The notes: generated from the sequence alone by a model not told the origin. A DNA stretch of 16,201 nt from DASQGA01 sp035535315 (GCA_035535315.1 DATLQD010000041.1:1-16201), one strand, 5' to 3'; shown: positions 7,549 through 14,238, counted from the first letter of the stretch. A program made the numbers and translations.

Positions 7549-8013
7549 CTAGTGCTCTTCTGTAAGTTCGACGCGCTCGATGGTCACGGGCTCACGCGGC
7601 CGATCGCCGGCATCGCGATCGATTTGGGAGATCTCGTCGACGACGTCCATCCCGTCGGTCACACGTCCAAAGACCGTGTGCTTCCCGTTCAGCCACGGGC
7701 ACGACTCGGCGGTGACCACGAAGAACTGACTGCCGTTGGTATTCGGGCCGCTGTTGGCCATCGCGACGGCACCGCGGTCAACGCCGTGGTCGTTCTGCTC
7801 GTCCTCGAAGGTGTAACCGGGCCCACCCGACCCGGTGCCGGTCGGGTCACCGCCCTGGATCATGAAATCCGGAATCACACGGTGGAATGACACGCCGTCG
7901 TAGAACCCCTCACGCGAGAGCTTCAAGAAGTTCTCCACGGTCCGCGGCGCGTCCTCGTCGAAGAGCTCGACCTCGATCGCGCCGTGGTTCGTGTGCAGGG
8001 TGGCCCGTGACAC
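7549..8013 (-). CDS. Cyclophilin-type peptidyl-prolyl cis-trans isomerase
   Basis: Catalyses cis-trans isomerisation of X-Pro bonds and so assists protein folding. There is no signal peptide, so it should be cytosolic. It is a compact single-domain cyclophilin of about 154 residues. Visible motifs are APRTVENFLKLSREGFYDG, FHRVIPDFMIQGGDPTGTG with the catalytic Arg in FHRV, the active-site strand NTNGSQFFV, and LNGKHTVFGRV. The frame opens at GTG 8022, but GTG 8013 is preferred: the protein then begins VSRATLHTNHG, close to family N-termini, and a TAGGGT box lies 7 bases upstream. Starting at 8022 would add three residues. It follows the cupredoxin gene after 22 bases. No special client is suggested by the neighbours. 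Confidence 0.92.
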   Translation of the reverse strand: MSRATLHTNHGAIEVELFDEDAPRTVENFLKLSREGFYDGVSFHRVIPDFMIQGGDPTGTGSGGPGYTFEDEQNDHGVDRGAVAMANSGPNTNGSQFFVVTAESCPWLNGKHTVFGRVTDGMDVVDEISQIDRDAGDRPREPVTIERVELTEEH

Positions 8014-8020
8014 GGGCGAC

Positions 8021-8026
8021 ACCCTA
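8021..8026 (-). promoter_or_regulatory. Putative -10 box (TAGGGT) of the cyclophilin gene
   Basis: TAGGGT ends 7 bases before GTG 8013, fitting a leaderless start there. The same bases could be read as a weak Shine-Dalgarno (AGGG) for the same GTG, so the two readings compete. The alternative GTG at 8022 overlaps the box and would be untranslatable from this promoter. Confidence 0.4.
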
Positions 8027-8035
8027 GCCGACGCC

Positions 8036-8491
8036 CTACTTGACCGTGAGCGTGCCCTCCATCCCGGCCGCTTTGTGGCCGTCCACCGAACAGTAGAACG
8101 TGTACGTCCCCGCCGGCAGATCGGCGCTCACGGAGGACTTGTCCCCTGTGACCGTGTCGCTTGCGACCTCCTCGATCCCGTTGCCCTCGATCGTGACGTT
8201 GTGCGGGACGGAGGAGTCGTTCGTGAAGTCGATCGTGACCTGTCCGGCCGTGGCTTCGAGCGCGGTCGGATCGAACTTCAGCGCGCCGCTCGGATCGGCC
8301 GCGAGCTGGAGGGTCTCCCCACCTGAGCCACCACTCGTGTCGGCAGCACCACCGGTATCGGCAGCACCACCGGTGTCGGCAGCCGTGTCGTTGCTCGACG
8401 AGCTGTTGTCGCTGCCGCCGCCGCACCCCGCCGCGATGAGGGCGACGAGCGTGAAGAGGAGGACGATGCACGCGGAAGTTCGGTATTTCAT
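8036..8491 (-). CDS. Cupredoxin (type 1 copper) domain lipoprotein
   Basis: A predicted membrane-anchored blue-copper protein, likely an extracytoplasmic electron carrier. From ATG 8491 it is 151 residues: a lipoprotein signal (MKYRTSACIVLLFTLVALIAAGC, lipobox AAGC), a Ser/Asn/Asp linker with a repeated TGGAAD unit, then a plastocyanin-like domain. Copper ligands are visible: His in VPHNVTIEG, then Cys, His and Met in YCSVDGHKAAGM, spaced C-x4-H-x4-M as in type 1 sites. The frame is open further up to 8572, but the upstream residues are not signal-like, and AAAGGAG right before 8491 fixes the start. It may serve the PQQ dehydrogenases nearby, which also work outside the membrane, but the sequence does not prove this. 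Confidence 0.85.
   Translation of the reverse strand: MKYRTSACIVLLFTLVALIAAGCGGGSDNSSSSNDTAADTGGAADTGGAADTSGGSGGETLQLAADPSGALKFDPTALEATAGQVTIDFTNDSSVPHNVTIEGNGIEEVASDTVTGDKSSVSADLPAGTYTFYCSVDGHKAAGMEGTLTVK
8340..8387. repeat. 18-bp in-frame tandem repeat in the cupredoxin linker
   Basis: Two 18-base units (8340-8357 and 8358-8375, differing only in the last base) and a partial third to 8387. On the minus strand they encode a repeated TGGAAD linker between the lipid anchor and the copper domain. Its length probably varies by slippage between strains (inference). Confidence 0.7.
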
Positions 8492-8495
8492 GCGG

Positions 8496-8502
8496 CTCCT
8501 TT
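8496..8502 (-). promoter_or_regulatory. Ribosome-binding site fixing the cupredoxin start
   Basis: AAAGGAG ends 4 bases before ATG 8491. It favours this ATG over the open frame up to 8572 and puts the lipoprotein signal at the true N-terminus. Confidence 0.75.
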
Positions 8503-8578
8503 GGTCGCGTCGCAGCTTTCCAGAGGTACTTCGGAGGATCGAATCAAACGGATTGTCTCCTGACCCTTCCAATCGTTC

Positions 8579-9301
8579 CTAGCGCTCGACCTGCGAACCG
8601 CCGACGATCGCCTCGCGGCCGTCCGGATAACGGACCCAGGCCTTGTGCCCACCGTCGTAGTCGGGCGCCCAGAGAACGAGGGTTGCGTCCTCACCTCGAA
8701 CTTTGCAGGGCTCGGAGAGCTCCTCGTCGATGCCGCGCCAGACGCGGACGAACGGATTCGACTCCCACTCGCGGCCGATCGTCGTCGGCTCTCGATGGCC
8801 CGGGTGCACGCGGGTTTCAGGCTCGAGTCGCATGAGCCGGTCCATGATCGACTCCCTGAGCTCCTGGAAGCTCCCACTTCCGGTGCCGCCGACGGTGCCC
8901 TTGAAGAGCACGTCCGCCGTGAAGCAATCGTCTTCCCCGACGACGAAGGCGAGGTGATCAGAGCAGTGGCCGGGCGTTTCGAGCGCACGAATCTCAAGGT
9001 AGCCCGAATGAATCGCCTGGCGGTCGGACATCGGCTCCGCGCCCAGCGATCCGGCGGCGAGCGGATGCGCCCGGACCGGGACGCCGAACCGCCGCGCGAG
9101 CTCTTTGATGCCGTCCACATGGTCCTGGTGCGAATGGGTGCAAAGAACGTCGGTGATCACGATTCGATCGCGCTCGATGCGGTCGAGGAGCGGCTGCGCG
9201 ACACCGTTCCCGTCGATCAGAACGCCGTTGCCGCCCTCGCCCTCGGCGACGAGGTAGGCATTCGAGAGCCAGTCCGGGTGCTCGGTGCGCTCGAGGATCA
9301 A
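8579..9301 (-). CDS. MBL-fold metallo-hydrolase (glyoxalase II-like)
   Basis: Binuclear metallo-beta-lactamase-fold hydrolase, 240 residues, no signal peptide. The full ligand set is visible: His56, His58, Asp60 and His61 in THSHQDH, His112 in TPGHCSDH, bridging Asp130 in FTADVLF, and His169 in HPGHREPT. TPGHCSDHLAFVV is close to glyoxalase II, which hydrolyses thioesters of glutathione-like thiols. The C-terminal part (from about 195) carries a small strand-rich tail. The TTG start overlaps the stop of the alcohol dehydrogenase gene by 4 bases (TTGA), so the two are translationally coupled. An attractive role is hydrolysis of the S-formyl-thiol made by that dehydrogenase (inference); a general thioesterase or lactonase is also possible. 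Confidence 0.85.
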   Translation of the reverse strand: MILERTEHPDWLSNAYLVAEGEGGNGVLIDGNGVAQPLLDRIERDRIVITDVLCTHSHQDHVDGIKELARRFGVPVRAHPLAAGSLGAEPMSDRQAIHSGYLEIRALETPGHCSDHLAFVVGEDDCFTADVLFKGTVGGTGSGSFQELRESIMDRLMRLEPETRVHPGHREPTTIGREWESNPFVRVWRGIDEELSEPCKVRGEDATLVLWAPDYDGGHKAWVRYPDGREAIVGGSQVER

Positions 9302-10401
9302 AACTCGACCACGCTCCTGATCCCGTCCTGCGCCTCCATGAGCTCGAAACCCCGGTTCACATCCGCCAGCCTAATCCTGTGGGAGATGAACGGGTCGACG
9401 TCGATCTCGCCGGCCAGCCAGAGGTCGACGAGCTGCGGAACCTGATCGCGGCCTTTGACGCCGCCGAAGGACGAGCCCGCGATGCGCCTTCCGGTGATGA
9501 GAAGCCGGGGGACGACGTCGAGTGTCTCTCCTTTTCCGGCCACGCCGGCCACCGTGCAGAGACCCCAGCCCATCCGCGCCGCCTCGACCGCCTCGCGCAT
9601 CACGTTCACGTTTCCGGTCGCCTCGAAGGTGTAGTCCGCTCCAAACCCGCCCGTTAGCTCGAGGATCTGCTGAACGGCGTCGAGCCCGCCCTCGACGAGG
9701 TCCGTGGCTCCCTGGCCCCGTGCCAGCTCGAGCCGACCCGGCGAGAGGTCAACGCAGATGATCCGCTCGGCACCCTGGAGGCGGCAGCCGGCGACCGCTC
9801 CCAGTCCGACCATCCCCGCCCCGAAGACCGCGCACGTCGATCCGGGCGAGACCTTGGCCGTGTTCATGGCCGCGCCGAGGCCTGTCGAGAGCCCACATGC
9901 GAACAGGCACGCGCCTGCGAGAGGCGCCTCGGGTGACACTTTCGCGAGTGCGATCTCGGGCATGACCGTGTATTCCGCGAACGTCGAGGTGCCCATGAAA
10001 TGCCGGACCGGCTCGCCGTCCCGGGAAAGGCGGGTCGTTCCGTCCCGGAGATACCCCTGCCCTTGCATCTCCCGGATCGCGAGGCAGAGATTGGTCCGGT
10101 CGCTCAGGCAGTGGATGCACTCGCGGCATTGCGGGGAGAAGAGGGTCACGACGTGATCGCCCGGCGAGAGCGAGGTGACGCCCTCGCCAACGTCCTCCAC
10201 GACACCGGCGCCCTCGTGGCCGAGCACGGTCGGTGCGTAACCGGAGGGGTCAGCCCCCGAGGCCGTGTACAGATCGGTGTGGCAGACCCCGCAAGCGACC
10301 AGCCTGACCAGCACCTCGCCGCCCTTCGGCGCCGCCAGGTCCAGTTCCTGGACTGCGAGCGGGACCCCGAACTCCTCCAAAACGGCGGCCTTGATCCTCA
10401 C
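9298..10401 (-). CDS. Zinc-dependent class III-type alcohol dehydrogenase (S-(hydroxymethyl)thiol/formaldehyde dehydrogenase-like)
   Basis: Medium-chain NAD-dependent dehydrogenase, 367 residues. Catalytic zinc ligands are Cys40 (GVCHTDLY), His62 (GHEGAG) and Cys169 (FACGLSTG). Structural zinc cysteines are 92, 95, 98 and 106. The Rossmann loop FGAGMVG is at 193-199, with Asp218 at the strand end favouring NAD. GTSTFAEYTV (137-146), GCGISTG-like FACGLSTG and FGGVKGRDQVP (312-322) are marks of class III ADH, which oxidises S-hydroxymethylglutathione, the formaldehyde adduct. Whether this host uses glutathione, mycothiol or another thiol is unknown; the sequence resembles class III more than the mycothiol-dependent branch. 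The GTG start lacks a Shine-Dalgarno sequence but has TAGGGT 6 bases upstream. The MBL hydrolase gene overlaps its end. A general alcohol dehydrogenase role is not excluded. Confidence 0.87.
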   Translation of the reverse strand: MRIKAAVLEEFGVPLAVQELDLAAPKGGEVLVRLVACGVCHTDLYTASGADPSGYAPTVLGHEGAGVVEDVGEGVTSLSPGDHVVTLFSPQCRECIHCLSDRTNLCLAIREMQGQGYLRDGTTRLSRDGEPVRHFMGTSTFAEYTVMPEIALAKVSPEAPLAGACLFACGLSTGLGAAMNTAKVSPGSTCAVFGAGMVGLGAVAGCRLQGAERIICVDLSPGRLELARGQGATDLVEGGLDAVQQILELTGGFGADYTFEATGNVNVMREAVEAARMGWGLCTVAGVAGKGETLDVVPRLLITGRRIAGSSFGGVKGRDQVPQLVDLWLAGEIDVDPFISHRIRLADVNRGFELMEAQDGIRSVVEF

Positions 10402-10407
10402 CCAGCG

Positions 10408-10413
10408 ACCCTA
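10408..10413 (-). promoter_or_regulatory. Putative -10 box (TAGGGT) of the alcohol dehydrogenase/MBL operon
   Basis: TAGGGT fits TANNNT and ends 6 bases before the GTG; no ribosome-binding site is present. It lies in the 26-base gap to the divergent GAF/GGDEF gene, so the promoter extends into that gene's first codons and the two genes probably share control DNA. Confidence 0.5.
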
Positions 10414-10427
10414 TCTCGTCGGAGTCG

Positions 10428-11675
10428 ATGCCGCGCGGGCCCTGGAAAATCGCCAAAACACCACTATTCTCCGTAGAGGGACAGGGTTCGCAAGCCGTTC
10501 AACGGGAGGGCGATATCGGCGATAGCACCACGTGGGCGGCGATCGGCGCGGCCGCATTCACGGCGCTCATCCTCCTGGCGGCGCTCCTCCTCTTCGTCCG
10601 TTGGCGGCGTGCGGCCGCGCGCCAGCTCGCGCAGGTACAGGAGTCAACCGCCCAGACCGAGAAGATCGTCGCCGAGCTGACGGTGACCCTCGCGCAAGCG
10701 CGGTTGGAGAGCGACCTGGCGCGAGAAGAGAGCGAGGCGGCGCGTCACGAAGCCGAACGATTCCGCCACCTCGGAGAAATGGGGGCCTCGCTCGACTTCG
10801 ACGACGTCATGCACCGTGCGCTCGAGGCCGCTGCACAGCAGACGAAGTGCGACGCTGCGATGATCGTGCTGGAGCAAGGCGACAACGCTCCGATCGTGGA
10901 GACGTACGGTCTGTCGAATGCAGAGTCCTCGCAACAGCTGATCGGGCTCCCGCCTGACGTGAGCCAGGCGCGCGCCGTCACGATCCGGTACAGGTACACC
11001 GAAGAGGAGATGGCGAACGACGAGTTCCGCCTCATGGGCGGGATCGCAGTTCCCCTCTTCGACGGCAAACCGACCCGGACGGGGACACTCGCTGTCTTCT
11101 GGCGACGCACCGAGCGCGAGCCCGGGGTCGACGAGGTAGATCTTTTGGAGGAGCTCGTAGCATCATTCGGCCCTCCCATCGAAAACGCGCGACGCTACGA
11201 GGAGGCTCGCCGGCTCGCGGACATGGATCCGGTGACCGGCCTCCAGAACGAGCGCTACTTCGACGAGCGGCTCGCTCGCGAGGTGTCCCGAGCGCGTCGG
11301 TACGAGCGGCAGTTGGCGCTCCTCCTCTTCCGGCTCGACGTCACAGACGGAGGAACGTCGCTCCTCACGACAGTCGGCCGCCGCGTTCTCTCCGCGGTGC
11401 GAGGCGCGGACGTCTCCTGCTATCTCGGAAACGGCTGCTTCGCCATCATCCTCCCGGAGGCCGGCTTGCGCGAGGCCGAGCATCTCCACCGAAGACTTCA
11501 GTTCGCCCTCGGGCCACGCGTCGAGCACGATGGCTCGAAGCTCGACCTCGTCTCAGGGCTCCTCGAGCTTCTGCCCGAGGACAACGCAGAGACGTTCATG
11601 CGCCGTGCCCAGGAAACATTGCGCCGAGCGGAGCAGGCCGAGGCGCGGCGTGTCGACCACGCCAGCAGCAGCTAA
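10428..11675 (+). CDS. Membrane-anchored GAF protein with a degenerate GGDEF domain (possible c-di-GMP receptor)
   Basis: A 415-residue signalling protein. Order: one membrane helix (about 36-58), a charged coiled coil (about 60-115, rich in Glu/Ala/Arg), a GAF sensor domain (about 123-255) and a GGDEF-like domain (265-405). The last begins with the usual MDPVTGLQNERYFDERL (266-282), but the signature is GNGCF (334-338) instead of GGDEF, and the metal Asp region reads FRLDVTDGG, so cyclase activity is very unlikely. RGAD (325-328) stands exactly five residues before, where the c-di-GMP-binding I-site lies. Such proteins can act as c-di-GMP receptors. Start ATG 10428 has GGAG nearby and is the only normal start before the membrane helix. 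It converges on the LacI-HTH gene with 7 bases between. Confidence 0.8.
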   Translation: MPRGPWKIAKTPLFSVEGQGSQAVQREGDIGDSTTWAAIGAAAFTALILLAALLLFVRWRRAAARQLAQVQESTAQTEKIVAELTVTLAQARLESDLAREESEAARHEAERFRHLGEMGASLDFDDVMHRALEAAAQQTKCDAAMIVLEQGDNAPIVETYGLSNAESSQQLIGLPPDVSQARAVTIRYRYTEEEMANDEFRLMGGIAVPLFDGKPTRTGTLAVFWRRTEREPGVDEVDLLEELVASFGPPIENARRYEEARRLADMDPVTGLQNERYFDERLAREVSRARRYERQLALLLFRLDVTDGGTSLLTTVGRRVLSAVRGADVSCYLGNGCFAIILPEAGLREAEHLHRRLQFALGPRVEHDGSKLDLVSGLLELLPEDNAETFMRRAQETLRRAEQAEARRVDHASSS

Positions 11676-11682
11676 GCCCGCG

Positions 11683-12252
11683 CTACTCCTTGACGGCCGC
11701 CGGCCGACGGTCGGGGATCCGGGCCACCGGAGAACTATTGGACGCCGGCGCTTGCTGCCTCTCGACCATCTTCTCGAGCCGTCCGAGCCTCCGGTCCACA
11801 TTCCGCCAGCCCGAGGTCGCTAGTTCGGTCAAGAGCTCGACATCTTCGAGGCGCTCCCGGCGCTGCACCTCGACCTCGGCGGTGAGCTGGTCGAGGCGCT
11901 GGAGCAGACCGTCGAAGAGCGTGGCAAGTTGCGCCACCGTGTCAGCAACCGGCCGCACCTCGACCCGAAGCAGTTCGTAGACGACGCTGCCGACTCCTTC
12001 CGGCAGGTCGGAAGCAACCGCCCTGGAGGCCGCCTCGGTGAACCGCTCGAGCAGCCGCACCTCATTGAGCTCCTCATGGGACTGCGGGACGAGCTCGCCG
12101 CTTCGAGCCGGCCGGCCGGGACGGCCCAGATCCTCGATGGCCTGCTCGACACGGTCCGACGCCTGAGCGCTGACCGGCTCGCCACTGAGCACGCGGACCA
12201 CCAGATCGACCGAGACGCCTGCGTGCCGGGCGAGCTCAACTACAGTGGCCAT
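11683..12252 (-). CDS. Small LacI-type HTH protein with long helical C-terminal part
   Basis: A 189-residue putative DNA-binding protein. Residues 1-45 are a good LacI-type headpiece: TVVELARHAGVSVDLVVRVLSGEPVSAQASDRVEQAIEDLG matches, piece by piece, the helix-turn-helix and hinge of LacI regulators. The usual sugar-binding domain of about 270 residues is absent. Instead there is Glu/Leu/Arg-rich, heptad-like sequence (about 58-165), likely two helical segments (ELNEVRLLERFTEAA; DGLLQRLDQLTAEVEVQ and on), and a disordered basic tail. It could oligomerise through the helices. The frame has an ATG at 12282, but ATG 12252 puts the headpiece at the N-terminus and has a full promoter just upstream, in which 12282 lies. 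Target and signal are unknown. Confidence 0.75.
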   Translation of the reverse strand: MATVVELARHAGVSVDLVVRVLSGEPVSAQASDRVEQAIEDLGRPGRPARSGELVPQSHEELNEVRLLERFTEAASRAVASDLPEGVGSVVYELLRVEVRPVADTVAQLATLFDGLLQRLDQLTAEVEVQRRERLEDVELLTELATSGWRNVDRRLGRLEKMVERQQAPASNSSPVARIPDRRPAAVKE

Positions 12253-12259
12253 GCCAAAC

Positions 12260-12287
12260 AGCGTAAATGACTGTCCGCACATTTCAA
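12260..12287 (-). promoter_or_regulatory. Promoter of the LacI-HTH gene: TTGAAA, 16-base spacer, TACGCT
   Basis: The clearest promoter in the window. -35 TTGAAA (12282-12287) and -10 TACGCT (12260-12265) are 16 bases apart, and the -10 ends 7 bases before ATG 12252, giving a leaderless mRNA. It excludes ATG 12282 as the start from this promoter. The divergent NYN gene begins at 12301, so a regulator bound here could affect both. Confidence 0.65.
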
Positions 12288-12300
12288 GGCCAGGACTACC

Positions 12301-12684
12301 ATGCCTTCCGTGGCAACGCGTGTGCTGGTCGACGCCGAGAACGTCCGGCGCTCGGTTTGGCCAAATCTGACGAAGGCCGAGCTGTGCCAGCGGACCGCAG
12401 CGTGGGCAGAGCGGATGGGCCTGACCCCGGTCGTCGTGTTCGATGGGCCGCCTCCAGACTGCGACGCGAACATCGAGGTGGTCGGCACGAAAGGCGAGAG
12501 CGCCGACGACTGGCTGGCGAGGGAGGCGAGCGCCTATGGGGAGCGCGGAGAGAGCTTCTGGCTGGTCACCTCGGACCGCGAGCTTCGGTCGCGAGCCGGC
12601 TCTGGCGCCGAAAAGCTCGTCGGCGGCGGCTCCTTCGCACGTGAGCTCCAGGCTGAGCTCCCCGCCGATGAGTCAGGGTCTTGA
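12301..12684 (+). CDS. NYN-domain (YacP-like, PIN-fold) predicted ribonuclease
   Basis: A 127-residue protein with the NYN branch of the PIN-like nuclease fold, metal-dependent enzymes that cut RNA. VLVDAENVRRS (8-18) carries the first acidic residue Asp11 and the Asn14 that defines NYN proteins. Asp69 and Asp70 in SADDWLAREA and Asp92 in LVTSDRELRSRAG complete the acidic site. VVVFDGPP is the second strand. It is shorter than typical YacP (about 170), missing the C-terminal part. AGGA 7 bases before ATG supports the start. It is divergent from the LacI-HTH gene, 48 bases between starts, and its last 12 bases overlap the convergent GFA gene. RNA substrate unknown. Confidence 0.8.
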   Translation: MPSVATRVLVDAENVRRSVWPNLTKAELCQRTAAWAERMGLTPVVVFDGPPPDCDANIEVVGTKGESADDWLAREASAYGERGESFWLVTSDRELRSRAGSGAEKLVGGGSFARELQAELPADESGS

Positions 12685-13089
12685 TTCGGGATATCGGGGC
12701 AGCCCGTCATCGGGAACGGGCTCCCACGACGCCGCGTAGGCGACGTACTGGCGGTGTGCGGGGCGGACGCCGGGATCGGTGTCGAACGCCCCCATCCTGA
12801 CCCCGCTCACCTCCGAGTCCTCTGGATCCCGGCTCCAGAGTGCAGACCCGCAGGCGGAACAGAAGTCCTTGGGGAACCCTCCCGACGGCGGCTCGTACGA
12901 CCGGATCAGCTCCTCCCCTGCCGTGATCCGCAGCGATCCTGGGGCGATCCGCGCCGAAGCTGAAGCGGCCGTCCCGGTTCGGCGCTGGCACCGGGTGCAG
13001 TGGCAGTAGCCGGCAGAGACGGGGGGCTCCGAGAGCTGGAAGCGAACGCCGCCGCAGAGACAACCGCCGGTCAACACAGGCTCAGGCAT
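12673..13089 (-). CDS. GFA-family zinc protein (Gfa/CENP-V fold)
   Basis: A 138-residue zinc protein of the family named after glutathione-dependent formaldehyde-activating enzyme. The zinc cysteines are at Cys10 and Cys12 (GGCLCGGVRF), Cys29, Cys31 and Cys34 (YCHCTRC), and Cys77 and Cys80 (FCSACGS), the full family set for two zinc sites. The proposed role of Gfa in joining formaldehyde to glutathione is disputed, so the name does not show the reaction. The fused TTG at 13092 is open too, but the adjacent ATG at 13089 is more likely. TATGCT lies 8 bases upstream of it. The 3' end overlaps the NYN gene tail to tail. Its link to the formaldehyde-type dehydrogenase 2.3 kb away is only thematic. 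Confidence 0.88.
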   Translation of the reverse strand: MPEPVLTGGCLCGGVRFQLSEPPVSAGYCHCTRCQRRTGTAASASARIAPGSLRITAGEELIRSYEPPSGGFPKDFCSACGSALWSRDPEDSEVSGVRMGAFDTDPGVRPAHRQYVAYAASWEPVPDDGLPRYPESRP

Positions 13090-13097
13090 CAAACGCC

Positions 13098-13103
13098 AGC
13101 ATA
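13098..13103 (-). promoter_or_regulatory. Possible -10 box (TATGCT) of the GFA gene
   Basis: TATGCT ends 8 bases before ATG 13089 (5 before TTG 13092). There is no Shine-Dalgarno sequence, so leaderless translation is likely. No -35 is recognised. Confidence 0.4.
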
Positions 13104-13184
13104 ACGACCTCGTGCTTCGACCCTTTCGGGCGGGCGCGAGGCCACGGAAGGTGAGACATCGGGCAGGAAGGGTAGGACAGAGCC

Positions 13185-13577
13185 ATGACTGATTACACGC
13201 TCAGAAACCTAAAAGAGATCGAAGACCAGGCGCCCAAGTTCAGGCTGGCGCCAAATCTCGAAGCGCGATTTGCACGCACGCCGCTCGAGACCGAGAACCT
13301 CGGGATCAGCTACCAACGGCTCGCGCCGGAGTTCCGCGTCCCCTTCGGACACAAGCACGGCGAGCAGGAAGAAATCTACGTCGTCCTGAGCGGGAGCGCC
13401 CGGCTCAAACTCGACGAGGAGGTCGTCGAGCTGAAGCAGTGGGACGTCGTTCGGGTCGCCAAGGACACGATGCGGAACTTCGAGGCGGGCTCGGAAGGTG
13501 TCGAGATCCTTGCGATCGGCGCCGGGGAGAGCGGAATCGGGGATGCCGAGATGACGCAGGGCTGGTGGCCCGACTGA
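13185..13577 (+). CDS. Single-domain cupin protein
   Basis: A small beta-barrel protein of 130 residues. Cupin motif 1 is complete: His56-x-His58, Glu63, and Gly70 six residues after it (FGHKHGEQEEIYVVLSG). Motif 2 (DVVRVAKDTMRNFEAG, 87-102) lacks its usual His, replaced by Met/Arg, so the metal site keeps only three of four ligands, or metal is not needed. Such cupins are found as isomerases, dioxygenases or sensors; the sequence does not decide. Start ATG has AGGA about 8 bases upstream. It is divergent from the GFA gene (95 bases) and converges with the unrecognised gene (19 bases). No pathway partner. Confidence 0.87.
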   Translation: MTDYTLRNLKEIEDQAPKFRLAPNLEARFARTPLETENLGISYQRLAPEFRVPFGHKHGEQEEIYVVLSGSARLKLDEEVVELKQWDVVRVAKDTMRNFEAGSEGVEILAIGAGESGIGDAEMTQGWWPD

Positions 13578-13596
13578 TCTAGCCCTCCGAGCCCGG

Positions 13597-14226
13597 TTAG
13601 GCGACCCCGCGAATCGCACGCCAAGGCTCTGGACCGTTGTAGTCGAGGTATCTCGTGCGTGACAGGCTGAGCCTGCCGGGCTCGAGGAGCCCGCCTGAGA
13701 GTGTCCCCTGATGTAGCCGGATCTCGTGATAGTTGTCAGGCGAGATGTCGACGGCCCGATGGTGGACAGGGTTCTCCCGCCAAACGCCGGGACCGTCGGG
13801 GGTCGCGAAGAGGATGAGATTGCCGTAGGCCCCCTTGACGAACTCGAGGTCGTAGTAGCTGAGGAGGCCTCCGGCGGCGTACGCCGCCATGCCCGCGACC
13901 AATTCCTCCTCGAGGTCGAAGAGGATGCTGACATCGGCGTCCGACCGCGGGCGGCCGAAGAACCCGACGACGGTCGAGTCGCGTGCCTCGAGCAGCGCGC
14001 GGGTGTCCGGCACGACCAGCAGATGCCGGAACCCGTCCGGATCGGTCTCGCGGATGATCACGTCTTTCCGACCCTCGCGCCAGTCGTCGGCCAGGAACCG
14101 GGCACGCTCGCGCTCGTTTCCAAGCAGCCGGTCCATGACCTCCTGGTCATGCCGGGTGTGGGCCGGATCGACGAAGGGCTTTCCCGGAACGGACTCGTCC
14201 GGGCCGAGCACCAGCTCTGCCGTCAT
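13597..14226 (-). CDS. Protein of unknown function (209 residues)
   Basis: I do not recognise this family. It is a soluble protein with no signal peptide or membrane helix. It opens with an acidic segment, has a basic central part (NERERARFLADDWREGRKDV, 37-56), then strand-like stretches (HLLVVPDTR, STVVGFFGRPR, LILFATPDG). GRPRSDADVSILFDLEEELVAGMAAYA and ENPVHHRAVDISPDNYHEIRLHQGTL are the most conserved-looking pieces; the latter holds His-His and Asp/Glu that could bind metal. PEPWRAIRGVA closes it. Codon use is like the neighbours, so it is a real, native gene rather than a shadow. TAGGTT lies 6 bases before ATG. Divergent from the second VOC gene. Confidence 0.7.
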   Translation of the reverse strand: MTAELVLGPDESVPGKPFVDPAHTRHDQEVMDRLLGNERERARFLADDWREGRKDVIIRETDPDGFRHLLVVPDTRALLEARDSTVVGFFGRPRSDADVSILFDLEEELVAGMAAYAAGGLLSYYDLEFVKGAYGNLILFATPDGPGVWRENPVHHRAVDISPDNYHEIRLHQGTLSGGLLEPGRLSLSRTRYLDYNGPEPWRAIRGVA

Positions 14227-14232
14227 GCGCAG

Positions 14233-14238
14233 AACCTA
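14233..14238 (-). promoter_or_regulatory. Putative -10 box (TAGGTT) of the unknown 209-residue gene
   Basis: TAGGTT fits TANNNT and ends 6 bases before the ATG, the leaderless geometry seen at several starts here. It could also act as a weak AGG Shine-Dalgarno, but at a long spacing. Confidence 0.45.

Noticed and set aside
4533..7565. Long plus-strand ORFs opposite the sugar dehydrogenases and the diguanylate cyclase (4533-5543 and 6261-7565)
   Set aside because: GC-rich antisense frames with Arg/Asp-rich, motif-free translations; the minus strand encodes complete proteins with catalytic residues.
8340..8387. CRISPR-like repeats
   Set aside because: The units are 18 bp, directly adjacent, in frame in the cupredoxin linker and have no spacers, so they are a coding tandem repeat.
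12242..12274. Inverted repeat ACAGT...ACTGT around the LacI-HTH start as an operator
   Set aside because: Only 5 bp per arm and 23 bases apart; expected by chance, and LacI operators are compact palindromes.
8592..13089. The GFA protein as part of the alcohol dehydrogenase/MBL formaldehyde operon
   Set aside because: It lies 2.3 kb away, separated by three unrelated genes and with its own start region; the shared formaldehyde label of Gfa is itself disputed.
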